This document shows positions 11,353 to 23,707 of a stretch of 64,000 nucleotides of DNA, one piece after another (the stretch's first letter is position 1; the number at the start of each line of letters is the position of its first letter). The stretch lies in assembly GCA_019633425.1 (NCBI GenBank), contig WSUB01000030.1:62001-126000 (forward strand), written 5' to 3'. The notes under the pieces were generated by a model. That model had not been told where the DNA came from and did not search any database. It worked only from the letters and a program-made list of their open reading frames with translations. The translations under genes were made by a program, and so were the position numbers. The stretch is from Tulasnella sp. 424 (Eukaryota > Basidiomycota > Agaricomycetes > Cantharellales > Tulasnellaceae).

Positions 11353-12883
11353 CTAATGCGACCGCTTGGTACCTTCTTGCGCCTGATAGAGTTTGGCCAT
11401 CTGCTCTCGTACCTTCCACGTTTCGATGGGCTGATCCAAGCCCCTGTCCCAATCAAACTCGCATTCGAGGACTTGACAGGAGTCCGGGCCAGACCTGCTA
11501 AGCACAACGGTTACCTCAGGTCCGCAGACCATCGTCAGGAACTCTGCGAGAGGTGGTATTATTCCAATCGGGGTGAAGGCGCCCAGCAAGGTAAGTCTCC
11601 GAAGACGTTTGAACCGGGATGGAACGCCGTTCGCACTGGGGATCTCTCCCGTGCAGTTGAAAGAAGCAGCGAGATTTTCCAGGGCAGGAAAGGATTCGGC
11701 AAATGTAAGGAGGTGGTATAGATCAAATTGACTTCCTTGATCGGAGTAGAGGATCAAGGACGCTACTCTCCTCCAAGCTTGACCCATCCTTTGGATGTAT
11801 TGGGTGTCCAGATGCAGCTTGAATCCAAGCCAAAGGCCAACATCTTTCAGGGCGGAGAGTTGAAACAGAGGCTCGATGTCCGCCAGACCCATGGTCTCCT
11901 CTGGCATATCACTCGCCGACCGTGCGAGACGAATGCATCGCAAAGAATGACTACTTCTGGCCAATGCGTTCAGAACTAGTTGCAGCTTCTCGCTCGTAAA
12001 GTCCCTCATTTCTCCGCAGAAGGTCCGAAGCTGTGGTGAAACTTGACAAACTTCAGACATGGTCGCTACGTCCTGAAAGTGGTAGCATGGAAGACTCAAT
12101 TGATGCAAACTACGTTGGGTTTTGAGGAATGCGTTCAGCGAGGTGCTTATGGCAGCGTCCTCCGGGGAGATGAAGTTTGTTCCGAATTCGAAAGACTTGA
12201 GGCGGTTTGCGAGTGACGATGAGAGGTCGGAGAAAAGTCTGCTCATCTGGTCCAGCGAGTCGTTTTCCCGCCGAATCCAAAGACGCATTCGCTCCAGCAA
12301 AGGAGGGCAAAACGCCGTGACGTTGCTCAGCCCGGTCCCATCGACATCCCAATGTGCGGCTCGGAGGTTGGGCAGGATTCCTCCCTCTGGGTGGACAGCG
12401 AGGGCTCGCACAATCAATCCACTGAATATCCCCTCATCATAGCTCATGTCATCCCATGCGAGATGTTGTACTCGTGCACCATACGACTTGAAAAGGTCCC
12501 AAGACCCTTCAGTCAAGACAACGTCAGGGTGTAGATCCTACAAGAAGTACAGATAGTTAGTTATCGTTCCAGCAACGCAGAAGGTTCTCTAACGCACATA
12601 GCCAAGTTCAGTATCCTCCAGCGGGCCAAGAAGCTTGAAAAGCGGCAGGAGTGACGGGATTGATCTCCAAAGTTCGTCTAGTGCAACGCCGCTCCAACCG
12701 CGATATACGACGGCAGCAACCGCACAATCCTGTTTGTCAAGCATCCCAAATATCATGACCATGACTTCTATGGGTATCTCGTGGATGGTCGCTGGGATAC
12801 CGCCCAATTAGAATCCCCCAAACGATGATGAAGGAATACCGCGCGGTCGCCTGCTCACCTCCTCCCTTTGATCGACAAGACAT
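11353..12883 (-). CDS. F-box/leucine-rich protein, array copy F3
   Basis: Exons 12883-12859, 12791-12598 and 12537-11353, ~467 aa, frames intact. The F-box exon (IPIEVMVMIFGMLDKQDCAVAAVVYRGW) resembles F6 and F7 more than its neighbours, including Tyr in place of the usual Cys. The donor of intron 2 is GTGCGT rather than GTAAGT. Upstream of exon 1 an 11-bp deletion, shared with F4, closes the frame that is open in F1, F2, F6 and F7. Confidence 0.74.
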
Positions 12884-13679
12884 GGAATCCTCCGAACCTT
12901 GACTAGGTGCATTGGATAGTTCAGATTTCCTTGAGCGAGCTAATAATGACTGTGTTTTGATCCGGAATGGGAAGCAAGTAAGTCACGGCGGTCCGAGTGA
13001 CATGTCAAAACCACACCCCAAGGATATTGCGTACCATTTTTGTGTTTTGCTTTCGGAAGCGTACGTACCACGGAACTTGACTATATATGGGAGTAGAAGC
13101 GAGTCTAGAAATTTCGGAAAACACCGTTGAGCGAGCGGGAAAGCAAGACGAGGTTTAATCTTGGTAATGGTGTTCAACGTTCGAACCAAGAGTACACGAA
13201 GCATGTTGTTCTCGCGCTTCCGCCACCGGAAGCACCGCAAACTACCAAAGTACGCACGGACCCGCCCACCACACCAATTACGTTTGTGTTATTCTTAATA
13301 AAAGTCTGAATCATATAGCGCGAATCATCGCAACAATCTCTTCCGGGGGCGGGGTCGATGATGCCAACCCATTGCTAGCCCCGTGATCGCTGTGTCAGCA
13401 TGATATAACATTGGGACAGGGACACAATAGAGCATTAGAGCGCATACATGAAGGCACCTAGCGTGCTAATGCATTACAGCACAAGTCAGAACCATACAGC
13501 ATACATCATTGCAGCAATCTTCCACCCGAGGTAGAAGCTGGTGACGCTCTGCTGGCCTCGTCATCAACCTCGCGTGCGCCGTGTCAGTACAGCGTAGCTA
13601 CCATCACGATATTGGAAAAGAATCGGTAAAGATTGTACTAAATTAGCCCGTGTGTTAGCAGGCCCTAACAGAAAGCGTG

Positions 13680-13691
13680 CCCGTTAACGGG
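13680..13691. repeat. Palindrome CCCGTTAACGGG downstream of F4
   Basis: 66 bp beyond the F4 stop. Confidence 0.7.
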
Positions 13692-13757
13692 TATAGCATC
13701 GAAAACATCGTCGCCCCTGTTAACAGTCGCAAACCATGGGTAACCTCCCATCCCTAA

Positions 13758-15287
13758 CTAATGCGACTGCTTGGCACCTTCTTGCGCCTGATAGAGTCTG
13801 GCCATCCAGTGTCGTACCGCCTCCGTCATACGGTTTTGATCCCAGGTCCTGTCCCAATCAAACTCGCATTCGAGGGCTTGACAGGAGTCCGGGGCATAAT
13901 TGTTAAGCACAACGATTACCTCGGGTCCGCAGACCATCGTCAGGAACTCTGCGAGAGGTGGTATTATTCCATCCGGGGCTTGGGCATCCAACAAAGTGAG
14001 TCTCCGAAGACTTTTGAACCGGGATGGAACGCCGTGCGTATTAGGGATCCCTCCGAAGAAGTCGAAAGAAGCGGCGAGATTTTCGAGGGCAGGAAACGAT
14101 TCCGCAAATGTATGGAGGTGGGATAGATCAAATTGACTTCCTTGATCGGAGTAGAGGATCAAGGACGCTACTCTCCTCCAAGCTTGACCCATCCTTTGGA
14201 TGTCTTGGGTGTCCAGATGCAGCTTGAATTCAAGCCAAAGGCCAACATCTTCCAAGGCGGGGAGTTGAAGCAGAGGTTCGATGTCCGCCAGACCCATGGT
14301 CTCCTCTGGCACATGAGTCTCCGACCGTGCGAGACGAATACATCGCAAAGAATGACCACTCCTGGCCAATGCATTCAGAGCCAGTTGGAGCCTCTCTCTC
14401 GTAAGATCCCTCATTTCTCCGCAGAACGTCCGAAGCTGTGGTGAAGTTTGACATACTTCAGACATGATCGCTGCGTCCTGAATGTGGTAGGATGGAAGAC
14501 GCAATTGACGCAAACTACGTTGGGTTTTGAGGAATGCATTCAGTGAGGTGCTCATGGTAGCGTCCCCGGATGAGCTGAAGTCTGTTCCGAATTCGAAAGA
14601 CTTGAGGCGGTTTGCGAGCGACGATGCGAGGTCGGAGAGAAGCCTGTTCACCTGGTCCACCGAGGCGTTTTCTGGCCGAACGTGGAGAGAAATTCGCTCC
14701 AGCAAAGGAGGGCAAAACGCTGTGACGTTGTTCATCCCGGTCCCATCGACATCCCACTGTGCGGCTCGGAGATTGGGCAGGATTCCTCCCTCTGGGTGGA
14801 CAGCGAGGGCTCGCATAATCAGTCCACTGGATATCCCCACATCGTAGCTCGGATCATCGCATGCGATATGTCGTACTCGTGCACCATACGAGTTGAAAAG
14901 GTCCCAAGACTTTGCAGTTGAGACAACGTCAGGGTGCAGATCCTACGAGAAGTACAGGCGGTTAACCATTATGCTAGCAACGCAGAGGCTCTCCAACTTA
15001 CGTAGCCAAGTTCAGTATATTCTAGCGAGCCGAGAAGCCCAAAGAGTGGTCGGAGTGACGGGATTGATCTCCAGAGCTCGTCGAGCGCGACACCGCTCCA
15101 ATGGCGACATACGACGGCAGCAGCCGCACAATCCTGCTGGTCAAGCATCCCAAAAATCATGGCCATGACTTCTATGGGTATCTCATGGATGATCGCTAGG
15201 ATACCGCTCAATTAGAAACCCGCAAACGATGATGAAGGAATACCGCGCGGTCGCCTACTCACCTCCTCCTCTTGATCGACAAGACAT
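13758..15287 (-). CDS. F-box/leucine-rich protein, array copy F4
   Basis: Exons 15287-15263, 15195-15002 and 14942-13758; third exon 1185 nt. Intron 2 is 59 nt. The F-box exon is nearly that of F2 (DQQDCAAAAVVCRHW), the upstream region shares the F3 deletion, and the segment near 14030-14080 matches F5 and F6 (a GGGATCCCTCCGAAGAAGT block). F4 is therefore a patchwork of other copies. No disabling change found. Confidence 0.74.
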
Positions 15288-16201
15288 GGAATCTTCCGAA
15301 CCTTGACTAGGTGCATTGGATAGTTCAGATCTCCTTGAGCGAGCTAATAATGACTGTGTTTTGATCCGGAATGGGAAGCAAGTAAGTCACGGCGGTCCGA
15401 CTGACATGTCAAAACCACACCCGAGGATATTGCGTACCATTTTCTGTTCTGCTTTCGGAAACGCACGTACTACGGAATTTGACTATGTATGGGAGTCGAA
15501 GTGAGTGTAGAAAGTTTGGAAAACACCGTTGAGCGCGCGGGAAGTCAATACGAGGTTTATTCTTGGTGTTGAACGTTCGGTGAACAGAGCATGTTGTTCC
15601 CGCGCTTCCGCCCCCAGAAACTGTCAAAGGCACCGCAAACTACCAATCTACACACTGGGCCACCCACTACGCCAGCTACGTTGGCACTATTCTTAATATA
15701 AAAGTCGGAGTCATATGGTGCGAATTATCTCTACCCCGGGGTGAGGTCGAGGATGCCGACCCATTGCTAGCTGTATCAGCACGATATGACATTGGAACTG
15801 GGACATAATAGAACATCAGAGCGCATGCATGAAGCCACCTGGCCGTTATGCTAATGTGTAATAGCAGAAGTCGGAACTATACAACATACATCATTGCAGC
15901 AATCTCCCACCCGAGGTAGAAGCTGCCGACACCCTGCTCTGCTGGTCTCGTCATCGACCTTGCGTGCGTGGTGTCAGTACAACGTAGTTATTGCATCGCG
16001 ATACTGGAAGAGGAACACAAACTGGTAAACATGGTAGTAAATTAGTCCGTGTGCTAACAGGCTTGGCCACCGATAACTGCTAGATGGGTCTGTAGCAGAA
16101 ACTGTGGCCCTTTTAGCATCGGAAACCCCGTCACCTCTGTTAACAGTCGGAAACCATGGGTAACCTCTCAGCCCTAACTAATGCGACTGCTTGGTACCTT
16201 C

Positions 16202-17699
16202 TTACGCCTGATAGAGTTTGGCCATCTGCTCTCGTACCTCCCACGTTACGATGTGCTGATCCCAGGCCCTGTCCCAATCAAACTCGACTGCGAGGGCTTG
16301 ATAGGAGTTCGGGCCATACTTACCAAACGCTATGGTTACCTCAGGTCCGCAGACCATCGCCAGGAACTCTGCGAGAGGCTGTGTTGTTCCATCCGTGACC
16401 CAGACATCAAACAAGGTAAGTCTCCGAAGACTTTTGAACCGGGATGGAACGCCGTGCGTATTAGGGATCCCTCCGAAGAAGTTGAAAGAAGCGGCGAGAT
16501 TTTCGAGGGCAGGAAACGATTCCGCAAATGTATGGAGGTGGGATAGAGGAAATTGACCCCCTTGATAGGAGTAGAGCATCAAGGACGCTACTCTCCTCCA
16601 AGCTTGACCCATCCTTTGAATGTCTTGGATGCCCAGATGCAGTTTGAAGTCAAACCAAAGGCCGATATCTTCCAAGGCTGAGAGTTGAAGCAGAGGCTCG
16701 ATGTCCGCCAGACCCATGGTCTCCTCTGGCGTACCACTCTCCGACCGTGCGAGATGAATACATCGCAAAGAATGACCACTTCTGGCCAATGCATTCAGAG
16801 CCAGTTGGAGATTCTCGCTCGTAACGTCCCTCATTTCTCCGCAGAATGTCCGAAGCTGTGGTGAAGCCTGACAGACTTCAGATATGGTCGCTACGTCCTG
16901 AATGTGGTAGGATGGAAGACTTAATTGACGCAAACTGCGTTGGGTTTTGAGGAATGCATTCAGTGAGGTGCTTATGGTAGCGTCCTCAGATGAGCTGAAG
17001 TTTGTTCCGAATTCGAAAGACTTGAGGTGGTTTGCGAGCGACGATGAGAGGTCGGAGAGAAGCCTGTTCACCCGGTCCACCGAGGCGTTTTCTGGCCGAA
17101 TGAAAATATCCATTCGCTCCAGAAAAGGGGGGCAAAATGCCATGATATTGTTCAGCCCGGTCTCATCGACATTCCAATGTACGACTCGGAGGTTGGGCAG
17201 GATTCCTCCCTCTGGGTGGACAGCGAGGGCTCGCAGGATCAATCCACCGGATATCCCCATATCGTAGTCCTGGTTATCGCATGCGAGATGTCGTACTCGT
17301 GCACCATACGACTTGAAAAGGTCCCAAGACTTTGCAGTTAAGACAACGTCAGGGTGCAGATCCTACAAGGCGGTTAGCCATTATGCCGGCAACGCGGAGG
17401 CTCTCCGACTTACGTAGCCAAATTTAGTAGGTTCTAGCGGGCCGAGAAGCCCAAAAAGTGGTAGGAGTGATGGAAGTAATCTCCAGAGTTCGTCTAGTGC
17501 AACGCCGCTCCAACCGCGACATACGACGGCAGCATCCGCACAATCCTGTTTCTCGAGCATCCCAAATATCACGGCTATGACTTCTATGGGTATCTCTTGG
17601 ATGATCGCTAGGATATCGCCCAATTAGAAACCCCCAAACGATGATGAAGGAATACTGCGCAGTCGCCTGCTCACCTCCTCTCTTTGATCGACAAGACAT
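16202..17699 (-). CDS. F-box/leucine-rich protein, array copy F5, slightly truncated
   Basis: Exons 17699-17675, 17607-17414 and 17362-16202. The protein ends ..AKLYQA because the CAA of the usual LYQAQEG ending is TAA here. The open frame of the other copies would end at 16178, so only about eight residues are lost. Intron 2 is 51 nt after a small deletion, but it keeps CTAAC and TGTAG. The F-box has DELWRLLPSLLPLFGLL. The palindrome seen after other copies is absent here (GTGGCCCTTTTAGC instead). Probably still functional. Confidence 0.7.
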
Positions 17700-18520
17700 G
17701 GAATCCTGCGAACCTTGACTAGGTGAATTTGATAGTTCAGATGTCTTTAATTGGGCTGATGGTGGCTGTGGTTTGATCCGGCAGACAAATGAATGGGAAG
17801 CAACTAAGTCACGGCGGCCCGACTGACATGTCGAAACCACACCCAAGGATATTGCGTACCTTTTTTTTTTGCTTTCGGAAGCGCCCGTAGGAACTTGACT
17901 ATACAATATATATGGAAGTCGAAGTGAATCTAGAAAGTTTGGAAAACACCGTTGAGCGCGCGTGTTCAACGTTCGAACCAAGAGTAAACGAAGCATGCTG
18001 TTCCCGCGCTTCCGCCACCAGAAACTGTCAATGGCACCGCGAACCAATTTACGCACTGACCCACCCACCACGCCAAATCTATTCTTAATAATGAAAGCCG
18101 GAATTATATAACGCGCATTATCGCAACAATCTCTTCCCCGGGGTGGGGTCGATGATGCCAACCCATTGCTGGCCCCGGCCCGTGGTAGCTGTGCCAGCAC
18201 GATATAACATGCATTGGAACAGGAATACAATAGAGCATTATAGTGCATGCATGAAGCCACCTGGCCGTTATGCGAGGGCGCAACAGCATAAGTAGGAACC
18301 GTACAACATACATCATCGCAACAATCTCCCACCCGAGATTGAAGCTGCTGATCCTCTGCTAGCCTCGTCATGTGCGCCGTGCCAGTACAACGTAGCTACT
18401 GTATTGCGATATTGGAAGATGAACACAGTAGTACACGCGTGAATTGGGAAACATGGTAGTCCGTGTACTAACAGGCCTGAGTACCAACAACTGCTCGAAG
18501 GGTGTGTAGCATAAACTGTG

Positions 18521-18537
18521 CCCGTTACAGTAACGGG
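18521..18537. repeat. Variant palindrome downstream of F6
   Basis: CCCGTTACAGTAACGGG, again a perfect palindrome around one base, 71 bp past the F6 stop. It replaces CCCGTTAACGGG but keeps the dyad. Confidence 0.6.
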
Positions 18538-18608
18538 GAACTTATAGCATCGGAAACCCCATCACCCCTATTAACAGTCGCAAACCACGGGTAAATTCCT
18601 ATCCCCAG

Positions 18609-20130
18609 CTAATCTGACTCCTGGGTACTTTCTTGCCCCTGATAGAGTCTGGCCATCCGCTCTCGTACCTCCCACATCAGGAAGTGCTGATCCCAGGACC
18701 TGTCCCAGTCAAACTCAACTGCGAGGGCCTGACAGGAGTCCAGGCCATACCGACCAAACGTGATAGTTACCTCAGGTCCGCAAACCATCGCCAGGAACTC
18801 TGCGAGATGCCGTGCTTCTGAATCCAAGGCCGAGACATCCAACAACGTGAGTCTCCGAAGACGTTTAAACCGGGATGAAACGCCGTGCGTATTAGGGATC
18901 CCTCCGAAGAAGTCGAAAGAAGCGGCGAAATTTTCTAGGACAGGAAAGGATTCCGCAAATGTATGGAGCTGGGATAGATGAAATTGACTCCCTTGATAGG
19001 AATAGATAATCAAGGACGCTACTCTCCTCCAAGCTTGACCCATCCTTTGGATGTCTTGGATGCCCAGATGCAGATTGCTTTCAAACCAAAGGCCGATATC
19101 TTCCAAGGCGGAGAGTTGAAGTAGAGGCTCGATGTCCGCCAGATCCATGGTCTCCTCTGGTATGCCACTCTCCGACAGTGCGAGACGAATACATCGCAAA
19201 GAATGAGCACTCCTGGCCAATGCATTCAGAGACAGTTGGAGTTTCTCGCTCGTAAAGTCCCTCATTTCTCCGCAGAATGTCCGAAGCTGTGGTGAAGCCT
19301 GACAGACTTCAGATATGGTCGCCACATCCTGGATGTGGTAGGACGGAAGACTTAATTGACGCAAACTACGTTGGGTGTTGAGGAATGCATTCAGTGAGGT
19401 GCTTATAGTGGCGTCCTCAGAGGAGCTGAAATATGTTCCGAATTCGAAAGACTTGAGGCGGTTTGCGAGTGATGATGAGAGGTCGGAGAGAAACCTGTTC
19501 ACCTGGTCCACTGAGGCGTTTTCTGACCGAATGAAAAGACACATTCGCTCCAGAAAAGGAGGGCAAAACACTATGACGTTGTTCAACCCGATCCCATCGA
19601 CTTCCCAACGTACGGTTCGGAGGTTGGGCAGGATTCCTCCCTCTGGGTGGACAGCGAGGGCTCGCATAATCAATCCTCTGGATATCCCCACATCGTAGTC
19701 CTGGTCATCGCATGCGAGATGTCGTACTCGTGCACCATACGACTTGAAAAGGTCCCAAGACTTTGCAGTTAAGACTACGTCAGGGTGCAGATCCTACAAG
19801 GCGGTTAGCCATTATGCCAGTAACGTAGAGGGCTCTCCGACTTACGTAGCCAAGTTCAGTACGTTCTAGCAGGCCGAGAAGCCCAAAGAGTGGTCGGAGT
19901 GACGGGATTGATCTCCAGAGCTCGTCTAGTGCAATGCCGCTCCAACCGCGACATACGACGGCAGCAACCGCACAATCCGGTTTGTCAAGCATCCCAAAAA
20001 TCGTGGCCACAACTTCTATGGGTATCTCTTGGATGATCGCTGGGATACCGCCCAATTAGAAACCCCAAACGATGATGAAGGAATACCGCGCGATCGCCTG
20101 CTCACCTCCTCTCTTTGATCGACAAGACAT
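18609..20130 (-). CDS. F-box/leucine-rich protein, array copy F6
   Basis: Exons 20130-20106, 20039-19846 and 19793-18609; frames intact. Intron 2 is 52 nt, a size class shared with F5. F-box IPIEVVATIFGMLDKPDCAVAAVVCRGW. The C-terminus ends QGQESTQESD, more acidic than its neighbours. A TATA-like box is at 20337-20343. The N-terminal ATG (TGCATGTCTTGTCG context) is kept. Confidence 0.74.
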
Positions 20131-20413
20131 GCAATCCTCCGAACCTTGACTAGGTGCATTGTGTAGTTCAAATTTCCCTGAGCGATCTAATGATGACTGT
20201 GATTTGATCCGGCAGGCAAATGAATGGGAAGCAACTAAGTCACGGCGGTCCGACTGACATGTGAAAACCACACCGGAGGATATTGCGTACCATATTCTAT
20301 TCTGCTTTCGGAAACGCACGTACTCCGGAACTTGACTATATATGGGAGTCGAAGTGAATCTAGAAAGTTTGGAAAACACCGTTGGGCGCGCTGGAAGTCA
20401 AGACGAGATTTAA

Positions 20414-20557
20414 TCTTGGTAATGGTGAGAGAGAGAGAATCTCGATTTTACCACAACAAACTGCCTTAAGGGCGTCAAGACGTGGCCCGGCTTAAGGCCG
20501 AGACCTTACGTACAGACAAACGTAAGCACGTAGGGGTGAAAACTCTTGGTAATGGTG
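20414..20557. mobile_element. Candidate short insertion flanked by a 14-bp direct repeat
   Basis: TCTTGGTAATGGTG occurs at 20414-20427 and 20544-20557. The F3 upstream region has the word once, directly followed by the sequence seen here after the second copy. The 116-bp insert begins with a GA run and has no obvious terminal inverted repeat. It could be a short non-autonomous element with a target-site duplication, or a slippage product. Confidence 0.4.
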
Positions 20558-21099
20558 TTAGACGTTCGAATTATCTTACTCTTTATCCAGATGTCCGTTG
20601 CTATGCGCGGTTGCCACGACCTCGGCACCGAAGTCTTTTGCGTCCGTTTTCCTTCCTCATTTCAAATGACCTCATTCTCATTTCCTCAGTTTCTCCCGCT
20701 TTTTCTGTCGCTGACGTGCCTTCCCCGCCTCGCCCACCTCCCCGCGATCGCCGATTCTTCTTCCAACGTGTTTTTCACTGTTTTTCCACCATCGTATAAA
20801 TTGTCGATTTTTCTGTCTTCGCCCACCTTCCCCCTGTGCTTTGACTCCGCCCAAGCCGCTGGGGGAGAGGATCGGAATTAAGTACTATTAGTATTAGCTA
20901 CTCCGTTCGAGATCTGCACTGCTCAGGGATGGAAAGCCCAGCTTTCACATATGTTGAGATTTGATCAACTCTCATCATTATTAAGGTTGTGAAGCCCCGT
21001 TTCAATAAGCTGAGGGACGCGGCGTTATGGGGATTGGGTCGCCATGTGAAAATCCTAATGTTCCAGAGCTCGGGGCGTCTGGCTCAGAATCGCAGAACC

Positions 21100-21306
21100 G
21101 TAGGCGGGCCTCAGCGTCGTCGGTGGAGCTCAGGATCGTAGGCGGAGCTCAGAGTCGTAGGCGGAGCTTAGGATCGTAGACGGAGCTCAGGATCGTAGGC
21201 AGGGCTCAGGATCGTAGTCGAACCTCAGAGTCGTAGGCAAAGCTGAGAGTCGTGGGCGGACCTCAGAATCGTAGGCAGAGCTTAGAGTCGTAGGCGCACC
21301 TCGATG
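21100..21306 (+). repeat. 19-bp minisatellite, about 10.5 units
   Basis: Units start every 19 bp from 21100 (21100, 21119, ... 21290), with consensus GTAGGCGGAGCTCAGGATC and imperfect copies. No spacers separate the units. Confidence 0.85.
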
Positions 21307-21995
21307 AATGTGTCAGAGTAGTACCCCCGATTTTGGATCAAAAGATGTGTCCGGTGTTTCGGTCCATATGAATAATATCGGAGGTCGTAGCGCAGCGCTA
21401 CTTGTGAACTAGATAGGTACGTACATGCACCCTCGTCAAGAGTAATCGCGCTTCCGCCACCAGAAACGGTCAAAGGCACCGCAAACTACCGATGTATGCA
21501 CTGACCCACCCACCACGCCAACTGCATTAGGACCATTCTTAACAATAAAAGTCGGACTCATATAGCGCGAATTGTTACAACAATCTCTTCCCGGGGCGGG
21601 GTCGATGATGCCAACCCATTGTCAGCCCCATGGTCGCTGTGCCAGCACGATATAGGATTGGAATAGGGACACAATAAAACATTAGAGCGCGTGCATGATG
21701 CCGGCTGCGTGTTATGCTAGTACGCAACAGGATAAGTCGGAACCATACAACATTGCTGGCCTCGTCAACGATCTCGCCTGCGCCATGTCAGTACAACATA
21801 GGTACCATCACGATATTGGAAGAGGAACACAGTAGTACGCGCGTAAATTGGTAGACATGGTAGTAAATTAGTCCGTGTACCAACACTGTGGTAGATGGGT
21901 GTGTGACAGAAACTGTGCCTGTTAACGGGTATGGCATCGAAAACCTCATCGCCCCTGATAACGGTCATAAACCATGGGTAACTTCCTATCCCCAA

Positions 21996-23707
21996 CTAAT
22001 GTGACTGCTTCGTACTTTCTTGCGCCTGATAGAGTTTAGCCATCCAGTCTCGTACCTCCCCCGTCAAGGGGTCATGATATCCCAACCGGTCCCAATCAAA
22101 CTCGCACGCGATGACATTACTGGAGTCCACGCCCTCCGGGCGAAACACGACGGTTACGTCAGGTTCGCAAACCATCGTCAGGAACTCCGCGAGGGGCTGT
22201 CTTGCTCGATCCTGGGGAGGATTACCCAACAAGGTAAGCCGGCGAAGACTTTTGAACCGAGATTGAACGCCACCCGTATTATGGATCTCTCCAGTGCAGT
22301 CGAAAGCGGCGGCAAAATTCTCGAGGGCTGGGAACGATTCTGCAAATGTAACGAGGTGAGATAGGTGAAGTTGACTCTCTTGATCGGAGTAGAGTATCAA
22401 AGCCGCTAGTTTCCTCCAAGCTTGACCCATCTGCCGGATGTTTTGAACTTCCAGATCCATCTTGAAGTCGAACCAAAGCCTGACATCCTCCACCACTGAG
22501 AGTTCGAGTAGAGGCTCGATGTCAGTCAGGCACATGGTCTCCTCCAGGCTATTGTTCCCCGACCGAGCGAGCTGGATGCATCGCAAGGAAGAACTCCTCG
22601 TGGCCAATGCGTTTAGAGCTACTTGGAACATCTCCCCCGTAAAACCCAGCACTTCAGCGGAAAAGGTCCGAAGCCGTGGTAAAGCTTGACATACTGCTGA
22701 TACAGTCGCCGGGTCCTGAAGATAGTACGACGGAAGCCTCAACTCGAGCAAACCGCGCTGTGTTTTGATAAATGTATTCAGCGCGGTGCTTAGAGCAGCG
22801 TTCTCGGTAGGCAGGTAGTCCGCTCCGAATTCGAAGGACTCGAGACGGTTTGCGAGTGACGATGAGAGGCCGGAGAGAAGCCGTTGCACCTGCTCCGGTT
22901 CGACGTTGCCCGTATAAATTTGAAGACGCATTCGTCTCAGCGAAGGAGGGCAAAATGCCAGGATGTTATTTAGCCTGAGTCCATCGACGTCCCAATCTAC
23001 GGATTGGAGATTGGGTAGGATTCCTCCCACTGGATGGACGGCGAGGGCTTGCATGATTAATCCACTCGATATCCCCAAATCGTAGTTTTGGTCTTCGTAC
23101 GCGAAATGTCGTACTCGCCCACCATACGACTTGAAAAGGTCCCAAGACTTTGCAGTTAAGACAGAGTCAGGGTGCAGAGCCTACAAGAAGTACAGGCGGT
23201 CAGCAATTATGCCAGTAACGCAGAAGGTTCTCCGACGCACGTAGCCAAGGTCTGTCTCCTCCATCGGGCCGAGAAGCTCAAAAAGCGGCCGGAGTGACGG
23301 GAGTGATCTCCAGAGTTCGTCTAGTGCAACGCCGCTCCAACCGCGACATACGACGGCAGCAACCGCACAATCCTGCTTGTCAAGCACCCCAAAAATAATG
23401 GCCATGACTTCTATAGGTACCTCTTGGATGATTGCTAGGATACCGCGAAATTAGAAACCCCAAAACGAAGCTGAAGGAATACCGCCTGCCCACCTCCTCT
23501 CTTTGATCGACAGGACACGGAATCCTCCGAACCTTGACTAGGTGCATCGGATAGTTCAGTTTTCTCTGAGCGGGCTAATGATGACTGTGATTTGATCTGG
23601 CAGGCAAATGAATGGGAAGCAAATAAGTCACGGTGGTCCAACTGACATGTCAAAACCACGCCCGAGGATATTGCGTACCATTTTTGGTTCTGCTTTAGGA
23701 AACGCAC
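21996..23707 (-). CDS. F-box/leucine-rich protein, array copy F7, start uncertain
   Basis: Exons ?-23494, 23434-23241 and 23180-21996. The third exon is again 1185 nt without stops, but this is the most diverged array member (ALHPDSV.., TGNVEPEQVQRLLSGL). The ATG used in F1-F6 is GTG here. The frame is open back to 23707, where the only candidate is also GTG. A missed upstream exon, a non-ATG start or loss of function are all possible. The donor of intron 1 is GTGGGC. Confidence 0.6.

Larger units (their letters stand above)
20400..21450. other. Insertion-bearing spacer between F6 and F7
   Basis: Compared with the other spacers this one holds two extra pieces. First, ~116 bp (20428-20543) lie between two copies of TCTTGGTAATGGTG. 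Second, ~860 bp (about 20577-21435) contain a pyrimidine-rich tract, a GTATAAATTG motif near 20796 and a 19-bp minisatellite. ORFs of 105 and 111 aa in overlapping frames (20482-20799, 20546-20881) have no recognisable content and are probably chance. Confidence 0.6.

Noticed and set aside
17424..18371. 315-codon minus ORF across the 5' part of F5
   Set aside because: It reads through exon 1, intron 1 and the F-box exon in a wrong frame; TATA and splice sites lie inside it.
21100..21306. Regular 19-bp repeats, considered as a CRISPR-like array
   Set aside because: Units are directly adjacent with no spacers, and the genome is fungal; it is a minisatellite.
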